Shown: positions 48,946 through 59,539, numbered from the stretch's first letter. The stretch is 64,000 nt of DNA from an uncultured Hoeflea sp. (GCF_947501405.1 NZ_CANMVK010000003.1:310001-374000), one strand, 5' to 3'. A program made the numbers and translations. Notes: generated from the letters alone by a model not told the origin.

Positions 48946-50562
48946 ATGGCCGTTGTTTCCAAACACCACCCTGCGCCGGATCTGGTGCGGATCCGCCGGG
49001 CGCTGCTTTCGGTGTCCGACAAGTCCGGGCTCACGGATTTTGCGCGCGGGCTGGCTGAAGCGGGCGTGGAACTGGTTTCCACCGACGGTACCCGCCGGGC
49101 GCTGGAACAGGAGGGCCTCGCGGTGCGTGATGTCTCCGAGCTGACCGGATTTCCCGAAATCATGGATGGCCGGGTCAAGACCCTGCATCCGGGTGTTCAT
49201 GGCGGCTTGCTCGGCATCCGCGATGATGACGAGCATCGCGCCGCGATGCGGGCCCACGGCATTGCCGAGATCGACCTCGTGGCGATCAATCTCTACCCGT
49301 TCGAGGCAACCGTCGCCAGCGGCGCGGATTCGGCAACCACGGTGGAGAACATCGATATTGGAGGCCCGGCAATGATCCGGGCCTCGGCCAAGAACCACGC
49401 CTATGTGACCACACTCACCGATCCTGAAGATTATCAGCGCGTGCTTGACGCGCTCGCAAGCCACGATGGTGCGGTTCCGCTCAGTCTGCGCCAGGAACTG
49501 GCCGCTTTGGCCTTCGCGCGGACTGCGGCCTATGACGCTGCGGTGTCGGGATGGTTTGCACGCGACCTGTCGATGCCCGCGCCACGCCACCGGGCTTTTG
49601 GCGGGCGGCTCGGCGAAGTCATGCGCTATGGTGAGAACCCGCATCAGCAGGCGGCCTTCTACACCAATGGCGACAACAGGCCGGGTGTCGCCAGCGCCAC
49701 GCTGCTGCAGGGCAAGCAACTGTCTTACAACAACATCAACGACACTGACGCGGCCTTTGAACTGGTCAGTGAATTCGATCCCGCTTCAAAGGCTGCCTGC
49801 GCCATCATCAAGCACGCCAATCCCTGCGGCGTGGCGCTTGGTGACACGTTGACCCAAGCCTATCACCGGGCGCTGGCTTGCGATTCCACATCGGCATTCG
49901 GCGGCATCATCGCGCTCAATCAGCCACTTGACGCGACGACCGCCGAAGAGATCGTCAAGCTGTTCACGGAAGTCATTATTGCGCCGGATGTCAGTGAGGA
50001 AGCGCGGGCTCTGCTGAGCGCCAAGAAAAATCTGCGACTGATGATCACCGGCGGGCTGGCCGATCCCCGGCAGCCCGGAATGACGGTTAAATCCGTCTCA
50101 GGCGGCCTTTTGGTTCAGGATCGTGACAATGGCCATGTGGCGCCCGGGGATCTCAAGGTGGTCACCAAACGCGCGCCGGATGCCCGCGAGCTCGCCGACA
50201 TGGCTTTCGCCTTCCGTGTTGCCAAGCATGTGAAGTCCAACGCCATCGTCTATGCGCGCGATGGCGCTACGGTGGGCATCGGTGCGGGCCAGATGAGCCG
50301 GGTCGATTCCGCGCGCATTGCCGCCCGCAAGGCGGTCGACGCCGCGGCCGCACTGGGGCTCGATGCACCGCTGACCCTAGGCAGTGTGGTGGCTTCGGAT
50401 GCGTTCTTCCCCTTTGCCGACGGGCTATTGTCGGCCATCGAGGCGGGGGCGACCGCAGTCATCCAGCCCGGTGGATCAATGCGCGATCAGGACGTCATCG
50501 ACGCCGCCGACGAGGCCGGCGTCGCCATGGTGTTTACCGGCATGCGGCATTTCCGGCACTAA
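48946..50562 (+). CDS. purH: Bifunctional AICAR formyltransferase / IMP cyclohydrolase
   Basis: A 538-residue enzyme catalysing the last two steps of IMP synthesis. The N-terminal cyclohydrolase (MGS-like) domain has [13 protein letters not shown] and [14 protein letters not shown]-type sequence ([16 protein letters not shown]); the transformylase domain has KHANPCGVA with the catalytic Lys-His and [10 protein letters not shown]. Length and motifs are complete. The 246-base leader holds no recognisable ZTP riboswitch core. Confidence 0.97.
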   Translation: MAVVSKHHPAPDLVRIRRALLSVSDKSGLTDFARGLAEAGVELVSTDGTRRALEQEGLAVRDVSELTGFPEIMDGRVKTLHPGVHGGLLGIRDDDEHRAAMRAHGIAEIDLVAINLYPFEATVASGADSATTVENIDIGGPAMIRASAKNHAYVTTLTDPEDYQRVLDALASHDGAVPLSLRQELAALAFARTAAYDAAVSGWFARDLSMPAPRHRAFGGRLGEVMRYGENPHQQAAFYTNGDNRPGVASATLLQGKQLSYNNINDTDAAFELVSEFDPASKAACAIIKHANPCGVALGDTLTQAYHRALACDSTSAFGGIIALNQPLDATTAEEIVKLFTEVIIAPDVSEEARALLSAKKNLRLMITGGLADPRQPGMTVKSVSGGLLVQDRDNGHVAPGDLKVVTKRAPDARELADMAFAFRVAKHVKSNAIVYARDGATVGIGAGQMSRVDSARIAARKAVDAAAALGLDAPLTLGSVVASDAFFPFADGLLSAIEAGATAVIQPGGSMRDQDVIDAADEAGVAMVFTGMRHFRH

Positions 50563-50616
50563 CGAACGGCCTTTCGAGCCCGGCGATGGCCTATTTGGCG
50601 CGTTGCTTGATCCGGT

Positions 50617-52038
50617 CTATTGGGCGATGTTGATGGCCGGTTTGCCGCGGGGCTGATCGGCGGGATAAGGCGTGATCCACAACACCCATAGCCCCACCGC
50701 GAAAAACAGGATGATGGTGGCCATGCCCAGTCGCGGCGATCCCGATGCCGCGGTGACGCTTGCCACCAGAAACGGCGCCAGAAAGCTGGTGGCGCGGCCT
50801 GCCAGCGCGTAGATGCCGAAATAGCGGCCGGCCTCGCTTTCGGAAACGCTGCGCGCCATATAGGCCCTCGACGAGGCCTGCACCGGCCCGAAGGCGATGC
50901 CGATCAACAGGCCGAAGGCAATATAGGCTTTCTCTGCCGCGGTGCCGAACATGCCGCCGGCATCGGCTGCGCCAAAGGCCAGAACGCCGAACAGCGTGTA
51001 ACCCGGCCCGGTCGAGACGATGCCGATGGTGGCAATCAGCAACAGAAAAATGGCGATCAGCACCACCGATTTCGAGCCGAGCCTGGTGTCGAGCCGGCTG
51101 GCATAGAGGCAGGAAAAGATCGCGACCACGTTGAGCATGATGCCGTAAACGCCGATTTCGGTGATTGTCCAGCCAAACATCGCCGCAGCGAAGCCGCCGC
51201 CCAGCGCCAGCAGCGCGTTGACGCCATCCTGATAGATCATGCGGGCGATCAGAAAGCGGAAGATGCCGGCGCGTTGGCGCACCTCTTTCAGCGTTGCCTT
51301 GAGTTCGATCAGCCCGTCGCGCACCGCAACGCTCATTGCCCGGCGTCCGCCAGCATCGGGCGTGAACAAGAACATCGGCAATATGAAGACTGCGTACCAA
51401 AGCGCTGAGATTGGCCCCGAAGCGCGCGCATCCTCGCCCATTGACGGATCGAGGCCGAACAGGGGCTCGACACCGATCAGCGTTCTTCCGGTTTCAGGGG
51501 AGGCGGCGAGAAAGGCGATGATGAAAATCAGCACGATCATGCCGCCAAGATAGCCCAGACCCCAGGCAAGATTGGAAATGCGGCCGATCTGGGCTTTCGG
51601 CACCAGCCTGAGCAGCATCGAATCGTTGAACACGATCGAGAATTCGGCGGCCACGGAGGCCAGCGTGAACAGCGCCACCACCGCAACCAGATTGGAGCCG
51701 GGGGCTGCGAACCAAAGGCCGCACAGCGCCAGAATCTTGATCACTGCAAAGAATGCGATCCAGGGTTTGCGCGGCCCGGTCTGGTCGGCGATCGATCCCA
51801 AAACCGGAGACAGCACGGCGATTAAAAAACCGCCCGCGGCGATGCCGTAGCCCCAGGCCGCCTGGCCGGAGGCCGGATCGCTGGCCATGCGGCTGATGAA
51901 ATAGGGGCCGAAAATGAAAGTGGTGACCACGGTAAAGAACGGCTGCGCCGCCCAGTCGAACATCATCCAGCCATATACGCCCCTGCGGGGAACACCGCCT
52001 GCGCCGTCAGCCGCGCCGCGCGCCAGTTCATCGCTCAT
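50617..52038 (-). CDS. MFS transporter, UMF1 (Atg22-like) family
   Basis: A 473-residue membrane protein with about twelve hydrophobic helices. GWMMFDWAAQPFFTVVTTFIF is the UMF1 N-terminal hallmark, SPVLGSIADQTGPRKPW the MFS loop 2-3 motif, and PVQASSRAYMARSVSESEAG a later conserved stretch. The fungal relative exports amino acids from the vacuole; the bacterial substrate is unknown. The start at 52038 has GGGGG upstream. It starts 27 bases after the NAD-GDH stop, so both may be cotranscribed, hinting at amino acid movement. Confidence 0.87.
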   Translation of the reverse strand: MSDELARGAADGAGGVPRRGVYGWMMFDWAAQPFFTVVTTFIFGPYFISRMASDPASGQAAWGYGIAAGGFLIAVLSPVLGSIADQTGPRKPWIAFFAVIKILALCGLWFAAPGSNLVAVVALFTLASVAAEFSIVFNDSMLLRLVPKAQIGRISNLAWGLGYLGGMIVLIFIIAFLAASPETGRTLIGVEPLFGLDPSMGEDARASGPISALWYAVFILPMFLFTPDAGGRRAMSVAVRDGLIELKATLKEVRQRAGIFRFLIARMIYQDGVNALLALGGGFAAAMFGWTITEIGVYGIMLNVVAIFSCLYASRLDTRLGSKSVVLIAIFLLLIATIGIVSTGPGYTLFGVLAFGAADAGGMFGTAAEKAYIAFGLLIGIAFGPVQASSRAYMARSVSESEAGRYFGIYALAGRATSFLAPFLVASVTAASGSPRLGMATIILFFAVGLWVLWITPYPADQPRGKPAINIAQ

Positions 52039-52065
52039 CTGCAACCCCCGTTTGCGGCGATTCTG

Positions 52066-55000
52066 TCACGGGCGGAGGGAGCGGGCAAGATCGCTCATCA
52101 TACCCGCGGCGACAGTCAATTTGGCAACGGTCAGTTCGCCGCTTTCGGTCAGCGACAGAATCTGGCCGCGCACGTGGGCGATGCGCTCGGCATTGGCCTC
52201 GAGCCATGCGGCTGCGGGATCGGACGCCTTCGGATTGCCGGTCAGCGCGGTGCTGGCGATAAAGCGGCGTGCCTGGGCGATTTCGTCGAGACTGCGGGCC
52301 AGCGCCAGACCCTCGAAGTGATCGGAAACCGGGATCCGGTCCACCGACGCCACGATCCGGCCGATCCGGAACGCCTCGGTGACCGCGAAAAACGCCTTCA
52401 TGGCGCGCTCCAGCTCGGTGTTCGACATCGAGGCGACATGGCAGATATCGGGGGCCAGCGTCAGCCCATGCAGGGCTGCGATCTGGTCGGCCAGCTTTTC
52501 GGGAACCGCATGGGCCACCAGATCGGCCTTGGTGGCCTCGGCCACCTCCCGCATGAAATCGGGCATTGCGGCAGAGAGCTTGTTGGCAAGTTTTGCAACA
52601 CCTTCCCGCATGGCATTGATGGCCTCGCCAAGATCGCCCTGTTCGCCGTCGGTCTTGAGTACCCAGGCGGTCACGGTTCTCAGCGCATCGCCGACCCTGG
52701 CATAGAGCCGGTTCTGCACATGGCCGGGAATCTCTGTGTCGAGATCGTCAACTGCATCATAGATCCGGTTGAGCGACAGCCCGTCGCGGGCCAGCACGAA
52801 GGCCTTGACAATATCGGCTGCCGGCGCGCCGGATTTGTCACCGAGCCCGATGATGAAGGCCGGGCCGCCGCGGTTGATCGCATCATTGCCCAAAAGGGTG
52901 GAAATGATCTCGCGGCGCAGACGGTGGCCGGCGATGTCGTCCTGATGCGCTTTGAGCATGCGCTTGGGGAAGTAGGATTTCAGCGTCTCTGTGAAATAGG
53001 GATCGTCCGGCAGCTCGCTGGCAACGATTTCATCAAACAGCACCAGTTTGGCATAGGACAGCAGCACCCCGATCTCCGGCCGGGTCAGGGTCTGGTCGCC
53101 TGCCAGCCGTTCGGCCACGAGCACATCATCGGGCAGATCCTCGACTGAGCGGTTGAGCAACCCCCTGCCCTCAAGATTGGTCATCACCCGGTTGAGTTCG
53201 CCAACGCCTGCAGCGCCTTGCGCTTCGGCCAGCGAGATCGCCAGGGTCTGCAGATAGTTGTTGCGCAGCACCAGTTCGCCGACTTCTTCGGTCATGGCCG
53301 CCAGCAGCGTGTTGCGTTTGGGCCGGGTCAACCGGTTCTCGCGCATGGCGGCCGCCAGCGCGATCTTGATGTTGACCTCCACGTCGGAGGAATTGACGCC
53401 AGCGGAGTTGTCGATGGCGTCGGAATTGCAACGCCCGCCAAGCAGCGAATAGGAGATGCGGCCCTTTTGGGTGACCCCGAGATTGGCGCCTTCGCCGATC
53501 ACCTTGGCACGAACCTGGCGGGCCAGAATGCGGATCGGATCATTGGCCCGGTCGCCGACTTCCGCGTCGCTTTCGCCAATGTCCTTGATGTAGGTGCCGA
53601 TGCCGCCGAACCACAGAAGGTCGATTTCCATCGACATGATCGCTGTCATGATTTCCTGGGGCGTGGCCTTGCGGTGCGACAGGCCGATGACTGCGGCCGC
53701 CTCGGCGGTCAGGTCCACTGATTTGAGCGAGCGCGGGATGATCATGCCGCCCTTGGACAGCTTCGAGGTGTCGTAGTCCTGCCAGCTTGACCGGCCCATG
53801 TCGAACAGCCGCTTGCGCTCGGCAAAGCCGGTGTCGCAATCGGGGTCGGGATCGATGAAGATATCTCGATGGTCGAAGGCCGCGACCAGCCGGATCTTTT
53901 CAGACAGCAGCATGCCATTGCCGAACACATCGCCGGACATATCGCCGACGCCGGCCGCGGTGAACGGCGTGGTCTGGATATCGATGTTCATTTCGCGGAA
54001 ATGACGTTTGACTGCCTCCCAGGCTCCGCGCGCGGTGATGCCCATCTTCTTGTGATCGTAGCCGGCCGATCCGCCCGATGCGAAGGCGTCATCGAGCCAG
54101 AAATCGCGGTCCTGGCTGATGGCGTTGGCGGTGTCGGAGAAGGTCGCCGTGCCCTTGTCGGCGGCGACCACGAAATAGGGATCGTCGCCATCGTGGCGAA
54201 CCGTATCAGACGGGGCAATGATGGCGTCGCCGACAATGTTGTCAGTCACCGACAATAGAGTGCGGATAAACAGCTTGTAGGCCTCGCGGCCAGCTTCGAA
54301 GACCGCGTCGCGGCCACCGTCCGTGGGCAGCCGCTTGGGATAGAAGCCGCCCTTGGCGCCGACAGGAACGATCACTGCATTCTTGACCTGTTGCGCCTTG
54401 ACCAGGCCCAGAACCTCGGTTCGGTAGTCCTCCGAGCGGTCCGACCAGCGCAAACCGCCGCGCGCCACCGGGCCGAAGCGCAGATGCACGCCCTCCACCT
54501 CCGCGCCATAGACGAAAACCTCGCGGAATGGCCGGGGTTCAGGCAAGCCCTCGAGCGCCTTCGGGTCGAGCTTGATGGCCAGCGCCGGGCGCGGTGAACC
54601 GTCATCGCCGGTCTGAAAATAGTTGCTGCGCAGCGAGGCCTGAATGGCGTTGACATAGCGCCGGAGAATCCGGTCGTCATCGATGCTCGGCACTTCGGCA
54701 AGTGCCGTCTCGATCGCCTCGATGAGAGCAGCGCCTTGCTTGTCGCGTGCGCCGTTCTTGATCCCGGTTTCAAACCGGTTGTGAAACAAATTGTACAATT
54801 TCTGGGCCACGCCCGAATGCCGGTTGAGGCAACGGGCCATATATTCCTGAGAATAGGGAATGCCAGCCTGACGCAAATAGCGGGCATAGGCGCGCAGAAC
54901 CATGGCTTGACGTGCCGTCAGAGCGGCGGTGGAAACCAGCCGGTTGTAGCCATCATTGTCCGTCTCGCCGTGCCACACCGACAGGAACGCATCTTCGAGC

Positions 55001-56856
55001 CTTTTGCCATCGGCCTCAAGTTCGATCACCCGGCCGTCTTCATGGGCGATCTCCATGTCGTGGACCACCACGGTGCTGGACTGGCCCGCGTGCTCATCGA
55101 GAAAGATTTCATGCGTCTGTTCGCTGATCACCTGAAATCCGAGATTTTCGAGCAGCGGCACCCGGCGCGACAACACCACCGGTTCGCCGGCGTGGAAAAT
55201 CTTCAGCGCAAGGCGATCGTCGCCCGAATCCTGACCGCGATAAAACGCAATGCGGATATTGCCGGGCTCGGCGCAAGCGACAATGTTGTCAAGATCGGCG
55301 AGCGCTTCCTCGGGCCGGAAACGCTCCTTGTAGGACTGGCTGACGCTGATGCGCAGCGCGGCATCGCCGCCAAGGGCACGGAACTGGTCCTCCCAACGGG
55401 TGACAATGGAGCGGATATCGCGTTCGAGCTGTTCCTGGGAGATTTGCGGCGTCTTGCCCTCGGAGCGGCCGATGATGAAATGAACGCGCGCCACGCCGCC
55501 TTCCGGAAAGGCGGGATAGTAAGCCGACACACGGCCGTTGTAGACCGTTTTGAGATAATGGCCGATGCGCTCGCGGGCGATGGAATCATACTGGTCGCGC
55601 GGTACATAGACGATCAGCGAGACGAACCGGTCGAAGCGGTCGATGCGTGGCAGCACCCGAACCCGCGGCCGGTCGGCCAATTCGTTGATCTGCATGCAAA
55701 AGCGCGCCAGCAGCGACGCATCGATCTGGAACAGATCATCGCGCGGATAGGCTTCCAGGGTGTTGAGCAGCAGCTTGCCGGAATGGCTGGCGGGATCATA
55801 GCCGAATTCGGCGGTCACGGCCTCGACCTTGGAGCGCAGCAGCGGGATCCGCGCTACCGAACGGGTGTAGGCGGTGGAGGTGAACAGGCCAACGATCCGC
55901 AATTCGCCGGTGATGCGGCCGCGGATGTCGAAGCGCTTGATGCCGATATAGTCCATATAGGCGCGGCGGTGGACCACCGAACGGACATTGGCCTTGGTGA
56001 CGATCAGGAAATCGGGACCCTGCAGAAAATCGAGGATTTCCGGAGTGGTGGTGACCTGGTCCTTGCCCAGTCGCAGCACCCGCAGTTCGGGATCGGACAG
56101 GATGCCCAGGCCTTCGCCCGATGAGCGGCTCAAGGCGGCCTCGTCGCCCTCACCGGAATAGACATATTCGCGCATGCCCAGAAAGGTGAAGTTGTTGTCG
56201 CGCAGCCAGGCAATGAACGCCAGCGCCTCCTGCCGGGCCGGTTCGGTCTTTTTGTCGACGTCGAGGGCCACCAGGTCTGCCGCCGCATGGTCGATCATCG
56301 CCAGCATTGGTTTCCAGTCCGAGACTGCGGCGTGGACATGATTGAGCACGTGGCGCACCCGCGCGCTCAGCTCGTCGGCAGCCGTCTGGCCAAGCCGCGG
56401 CATGTGGATCTGGATGTGACTGACGCGATCTTCGGGCTCGCTGCCATCGCCATGGGAGAAAAGCACTGTCGGCGCTTCGTCGGCAACAACCAGAATTGGA
56501 TGCAGCGCCATGAAGATGTCGCGGATCTGCGAGGTTACCTCGCCCATCACGGAATCGTAGAGAAACGGCTTGTTGCGGGTGGTGATCACCAGGATCGAGA
56601 CATCTTCGCCGTCACTGGTGGGCTGTGCCGCGTCGACCAGGCTCATTCGCGCGTCCTTGCCATCCCAGGCGCGGAGCTCTGTCTCGGCAAGCACAGTCGC
56701 CGCCGCCAGACTTTCCGGCGTCAACAATTCGAGGTCATCCTTGCTGACGCGCGAAAACAGCACCTCGGGATTGACATGGGGCTTTTTGCCCCTGGCCGCG
56801 ATCGACGCGGCCTCCGCAAGCAGCTCGACTGCCTCGCGGGTGTTCTCGACCCCCAT
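52066..56856 (-). CDS. gdhB: NAD-specific glutamate dehydrogenase, large (180-kDa) type
   Basis: A 1596-residue enzyme oxidising glutamate to 2-oxoglutarate and ammonia with NAD. N-terminal ACT-like regulatory regions occupy roughly the first 500 residues. The catalytic core is marked by PVARGGLRWSDRSEDYRTEV, VGAKGGFYPKRLP with the substrate lysine region, and GVGDMSGDVFGNGMLLS at the nucleotide-binding loop. The C-terminal helical region follows. The size matches L_180-class enzymes of Caulobacter and rhizobia. GGAGGG precedes the ATG. It is divergent from an AhpD-like gene. Confidence 0.96.
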   Translation of the reverse strand: MGVENTREAVELLAEAASIAARGKKPHVNPEVLFSRVSKDDLELLTPESLAAATVLAETELRAWDGKDARMSLVDAAQPTSDGEDVSILVITTRNKPFLYDSVMGEVTSQIRDIFMALHPILVVADEAPTVLFSHGDGSEPEDRVSHIQIHMPRLGQTAADELSARVRHVLNHVHAAVSDWKPMLAMIDHAAADLVALDVDKKTEPARQEALAFIAWLRDNNFTFLGMREYVYSGEGDEAALSRSSGEGLGILSDPELRVLRLGKDQVTTTPEILDFLQGPDFLIVTKANVRSVVHRRAYMDYIGIKRFDIRGRITGELRIVGLFTSTAYTRSVARIPLLRSKVEAVTAEFGYDPASHSGKLLLNTLEAYPRDDLFQIDASLLARFCMQINELADRPRVRVLPRIDRFDRFVSLIVYVPRDQYDSIARERIGHYLKTVYNGRVSAYYPAFPEGGVARVHFIIGRSEGKTPQISQEQLERDIRSIVTRWEDQFRALGGDAALRISVSQSYKERFRPEEALADLDNIVACAEPGNIRIAFYRGQDSGDDRLALKIFHAGEPVVLSRRVPLLENLGFQVISEQTHEIFLDEHAGQSSTVVVHDMEIAHEDGRVIELEADGKRLEDAFLSVWHGETDNDGYNRLVSTAALTARQAMVLRAYARYLRQAGIPYSQEYMARCLNRHSGVAQKLYNLFHNRFETGIKNGARDKQGAALIEAIETALAEVPSIDDDRILRRYVNAIQASLRSNYFQTGDDGSPRPALAIKLDPKALEGLPEPRPFREVFVYGAEVEGVHLRFGPVARGGLRWSDRSEDYRTEVLGLVKAQQVKNAVIVPVGAKGGFYPKRLPTDGGRDAVFEAGREAYKLFIRTLLSVTDNIVGDAIIAPSDTVRHDGDDPYFVVAADKGTATFSDTANAISQDRDFWLDDAFASGGSAGYDHKKMGITARGAWEAVKRHFREMNIDIQTTPFTAAGVGDMSGDVFGNGMLLSEKIRLVAAFDHRDIFIDPDPDCDTGFAERKRLFDMGRSSWQDYDTSKLSKGGMIIPRSLKSVDLTAEAAAVIGLSHRKATPQEIMTAIMSMEIDLLWFGGIGTYIKDIGESDAEVGDRANDPIRILARQVRAKVIGEGANLGVTQKGRISYSLLGGRCNSDAIDNSAGVNSSDVEVNIKIALAAAMRENRLTRPKRNTLLAAMTEEVGELVLRNNYLQTLAISLAEAQGAAGVGELNRVMTNLEGRGLLNRSVEDLPDDVLVAERLAGDQTLTRPEIGVLLSYAKLVLFDEIVASELPDDPYFTETLKSYFPKRMLKAHQDDIAGHRLRREIISTLLGNDAINRGGPAFIIGLGDKSGAPAADIVKAFVLARDGLSLNRIYDAVDDLDTEIPGHVQNRLYARVGDALRTVTAWVLKTDGEQGDLGEAINAMREGVAKLANKLSAAMPDFMREVAEATKADLVAHAVPEKLADQIAALHGLTLAPDICHVASMSNTELERAMKAFFAVTEAFRIGRIVASVDRIPVSDHFEGLALARSLDEIAQARRFIASTALTGNPKASDPAAAWLEANAERIAHVRGQILSLTESGELTVAKLTVAAGMMSDLARSLRP

Positions 56857-56945
56857 TCCCGTCCCTCCAAGACTTGATCTTTCGTCGAAACCTAGCAGAA
56901 GTGTCAGGCAAAGCGACCAGATTTCGCAGCGATGGAGGAATTGTG

Positions 56946-57521
56946 ATGAAAAACGCGCCGGAAGCCGTTACCGCGCTGACAATCGAGCAGGAAACGCCGC
57001 TGAGCGAGGCGATGGAGGCCTATTTCGCCAAATGCGAGGAAAAAATCGGCATGGTGCCCAATGTGCTGCGGGCCTACAGCTTCAATTCCGCAAAGCTCGA
57101 AGCGTTTGCGGCTCTGTACAACGACCTGATGCTCGCCCAGTCCTCACTGAGCAAACTCGATCGCGAGATGATCGCGGTGGCGGTTTCGTCGATCAACAAA
57201 TGTTACTACTGCCTGACCGCGCATGGCGCGGCAGTCCGGCAATTGTCCGGCAATCCGGAACTCGGCGAGCAGATGGTGATGAACTACCGTGCCGCAGCAC
57301 TCGAGCCGCAGCAGCGCGCCATGCTGGATTTCGCGGTGTTGATGACAGAAGATCCGGCGCGCATCGAGGAGGCCGACCGGCAGGCGTTGCGCGACGCCGG
57401 CTTCTCCGACCGTGACATCTGGGACATCGCCGCGGTGGCCTCGTTTTACAACATGTCCAACCGGATGGCCTCGGCCACCGACATGCGGCCCAATCCGGAG
57501 TATCACGCCATCGCCCGATGA
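56946..57521 (+). CDS. AhpD-like peroxidase-related protein (carboxymuconolactone decarboxylase family)
   Basis: A 191-residue all-helical protein. The redox motif is in SSINKCYYCLTAHGAAVRQL (CxxC with downstream His), as in AhpD alkylhydroperoxidases and the TIGR01926 peroxidase-related group; the C-terminal DIAAVASFYNMSNRMASATD is the group's second signature. The ATG at 56946 has GGAGG 8 bases upstream; frame upstream to 56874 overlaps the divergent promoter region. Peroxide or thiol chemistry is expected; the real substrate is unknown. Confidence 0.9.
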   Translation: MKNAPEAVTALTIEQETPLSEAMEAYFAKCEEKIGMVPNVLRAYSFNSAKLEAFAALYNDLMLAQSSLSKLDREMIAVAVSSINKCYYCLTAHGAAVRQLSGNPELGEQMVMNYRAAALEPQQRAMLDFAVLMTEDPARIEEADRQALRDAGFSDRDIWDIAAVASFYNMSNRMASATDMRPNPEYHAIAR

Positions 57522-57663
57522 TGCGGCGGTGGAGTGCCGCGGGACGGCCATGGCCAGGCCTTGCCGGGCCGGATGATATGAGAATTCCGGCGCGCGGGAT
57601 TTCAATCCGGCTGCGGCTGTGATGCAATGACGGGCAAGAAACCGGTCCGGCAGGGTGGTGAAG

Positions 57664-57909
57664 ATGAAAGATGATGACGAAACGGTCCGCGAAGCCAGGC
57701 GCACGCTCGACCGGATAGGCGAGGAAGGCGGGCTGTCGGCCACTCCGGTAATGAAATCGGCGGCGGGCAGCGTTCGCGATCATTTCACCGCCGAAGACGC
57801 TGACAAGACCGACCCGACCGAGGTCTGGGGCACGCGGATTGCCCGCGTGCTGGCGCTGGTGGCGTTTGTCGGGCTGATCTGGTTTCTGTTCGGCCAGCTT
57901 TCGCAATGA
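57664..57909 (+). CDS. Small membrane protein, unknown function
   Basis: An 81-residue protein: a charged cytoplasmic N-terminal half (DDDETVREARRTLDRIGEEG) and one C-terminal membrane helix (IARVLALVAFVGLIWFLFGQL), giving a tail-anchored topology. I recognise no domain. ATG 57664 is chosen over GTG 57655. Its stop overlaps the pdxY start as ATGA, so both are translated from one message; real coding is supported by that coupling and by codon bias. Confidence 0.7.
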   Translation: MKDDDETVREARRTLDRIGEEGGLSATPVMKSAAGSVRDHFTAEDADKTDPTEVWGTRIARVLALVAFVGLIWFLFGQLSQ

Positions 57910-58799
57910 GCACCCAGCCTGACGGCAAACCGCGGGTCCGCCCCGCGGTGATCGTGATATCGAGCCATGTCGTGCGCGGGTCGGTGGGCAACCGCGCGGC
58001 GGTCTTTGCGCTGGAGACGCTGGGATTTCCGGTCTGGGCGGTGCCGACGGTGGTGCTGCCCTGGCATCCGGGTCATTCGCCTGCAACCAGGATCGTTCCC
58101 GAGCGCGAGACGTTCGCAGCGCTGATTGATGATTTGTGCCGGGCGCCCTGGCTGGGTGAGGTCGGCGCGGTGCTTTCAGGCTATCTTGGCGACGCCGGTC
58201 AGGCCGGGGACATCGCCCGGCTGGTGGGTGCGGTGCGAGCCGTCAATCCGCAGGCACTTTATATGTGCGATCCGGTGATCGGCGATATTGGCGGGCTCTA
58301 TGTGCCCGAGGCGGTTGCGCGGTCGATTGCCGACAAGTTGGTCGCCATTGCAGATATCGCAACCCCGAATGTCCATGAGCTTGCCTGGCTGGCGAATGCG
58401 CCAGCCGCCGATATGGCGGCGATGCTGCCTATGGCGCAGACTCTTGGCCCGGCGCAGGTGCTGATCACCTCTGCGCCCTCGATGATGGCCGGAAGCACCG
58501 GCAATCTTCTGGTTCGCGGCGGCAGGGCCCGCATGGCTGAACACCGGCTCATTCCCAATGCGCCCAACGGGCTGGGCGATCTGATGTCGGCCACGCTTCT
58601 GGCGCGGCTGATGGAAGGCCTGGACGAGGAAGAGGCGTTGCGCCTGGCAACCTCCGCGGTGTTCGAGATCCTCGCCCGCACGGCGCGACGCGGTGCGGAT
58701 GAGCTGACGCTCGAGACCGACGCCCAGAGCCTGCGCACGCCAATGGCCATGGTCAATATGCGTCAGCTCGCGGCGACCGCGGGCCGCGGCAGGGCGTGA
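57906..58799 (+). CDS. pdxY: Pyridoxal kinase
   Basis: A 297-residue ribokinase-fold enzyme phosphorylating pyridoxal to PLP. ISSHVVRGSVGNRAAVFALE is the N-terminal substrate motif, WHPGHSPATRI the lid, YMCDPVIGD the ATP-site motif, ATPNVHELAWL follows, and NGLGDLMSATLLARL contains the anion hole and catalytic Asp. It overlaps both neighbours by 4 bases. Confidence 0.93.
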   Translation: MSTQPDGKPRVRPAVIVISSHVVRGSVGNRAAVFALETLGFPVWAVPTVVLPWHPGHSPATRIVPERETFAALIDDLCRAPWLGEVGAVLSGYLGDAGQAGDIARLVGAVRAVNPQALYMCDPVIGDIGGLYVPEAVARSIADKLVAIADIATPNVHELAWLANAPAADMAAMLPMAQTLGPAQVLITSAPSMMAGSTGNLLVRGGRARMAEHRLIPNAPNGLGDLMSATLLARLMEGLDEEEALRLATSAVFEILARTARRGADELTLETDAQSLRTPMAMVNMRQLAATAGRGRA

Positions 58800-59539
58800 C
58801 CGGGCATCGCGGCGAAACCGGCACAATCGCCGGTGTGGATGGCTGCCGCGCCGGTTGGATCGCCCTTGTCCAAACGGCTGGTTCAGACCCGCGTGTTGAG
58901 ATCCGGCGGAGTTTTGCCGATCTGGTCAACGGTCTTGGAGCGGGCGCTGTGATCGCCGTCGATATGCCGATCGGCCTGCCCGACAAGATCAGCGGTGCGG
59001 GCCGTGGGCCTGAGCAGATGGTTCGCCCTTTTCTCGGGGCCCGGCAATCGAGTGTGTTTTCAATCCCCGCCCGCGGCGCAGTGGAAGCCCAAAGCTACGC
59101 GGAGGCTTGTGCGAAGGCACTGGAGACCTCCGACCCGCCCCGCAAAGTGTCCAAGCAGGCGTTTTTCCTGTTTGCCAAGGTTCTTGAGATCGACGCGTTG
59201 CTGCGCGCCGATGCCGGGCTTCGCGCAAGGGTGATCGAGTGCCATCCGGAGTTTTCCTTTTGCCGGCTCAATGGTGACGCGCCGATGCAGACGCCGAAAA
59301 AGATCAAAGGTGCGGTCAATCCCGCCGGCATCGCCGAACGCGTCGCGTTGCTTGAACGTTATGGTTTGGACGGAAGCCTGTTTGCAAAAGCGCCGCCGCG
59401 CGGTGCGGCAATGGACGATCTGGTCGATGCAGCGGTCAATCTGGTGATGGCGCGCCGTCACACCGAGGGGCGGACAAGGCCGTTTCCCGACCCGCCCTTG
59501 CAAGATCGCCATGGGCTCCGGGTCGCAATTTACGGATAG
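58796..59539 (+). CDS. DUF429 domain protein
   Basis: A 247-residue protein with an RNase H-like fold predicted for DUF429. GVDGCRAGWIALV near the N-terminus carries the first conserved Asp, IAVDMPIGLPD the second, and ECHPEFSF and AMDDLVDAAVNLVMA the later conserved acidic blocks, an arrangement seen in predicted nucleases. The start is GTG at 58796 overlapping the pdxY stop (GTGA). Function unknown. Confidence 0.85.
   Translation: MTGHRGETGTIAGVDGCRAGWIALVQTAGSDPRVEIRRSFADLVNGLGAGAVIAVDMPIGLPDKISGAGRGPEQMVRPFLGARQSSVFSIPARGAVEAQSYAEACAKALETSDPPRKVSKQAFFLFAKVLEIDALLRADAGLRARVIECHPEFSFCRLNGDAPMQTPKKIKGAVNPAGIAERVALLERYGLDGSLFAKAPPRGAAMDDLVDAAVNLVMARRHTEGRTRPFPDPPLQDRHGLRVAIYG

Noticed and set aside
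54736-56124. 462-codon plus-strand open frame inside NAD-GDH
   Set aside because: Shadow of the GDH coding sequence; no SD and no recognisable domain.
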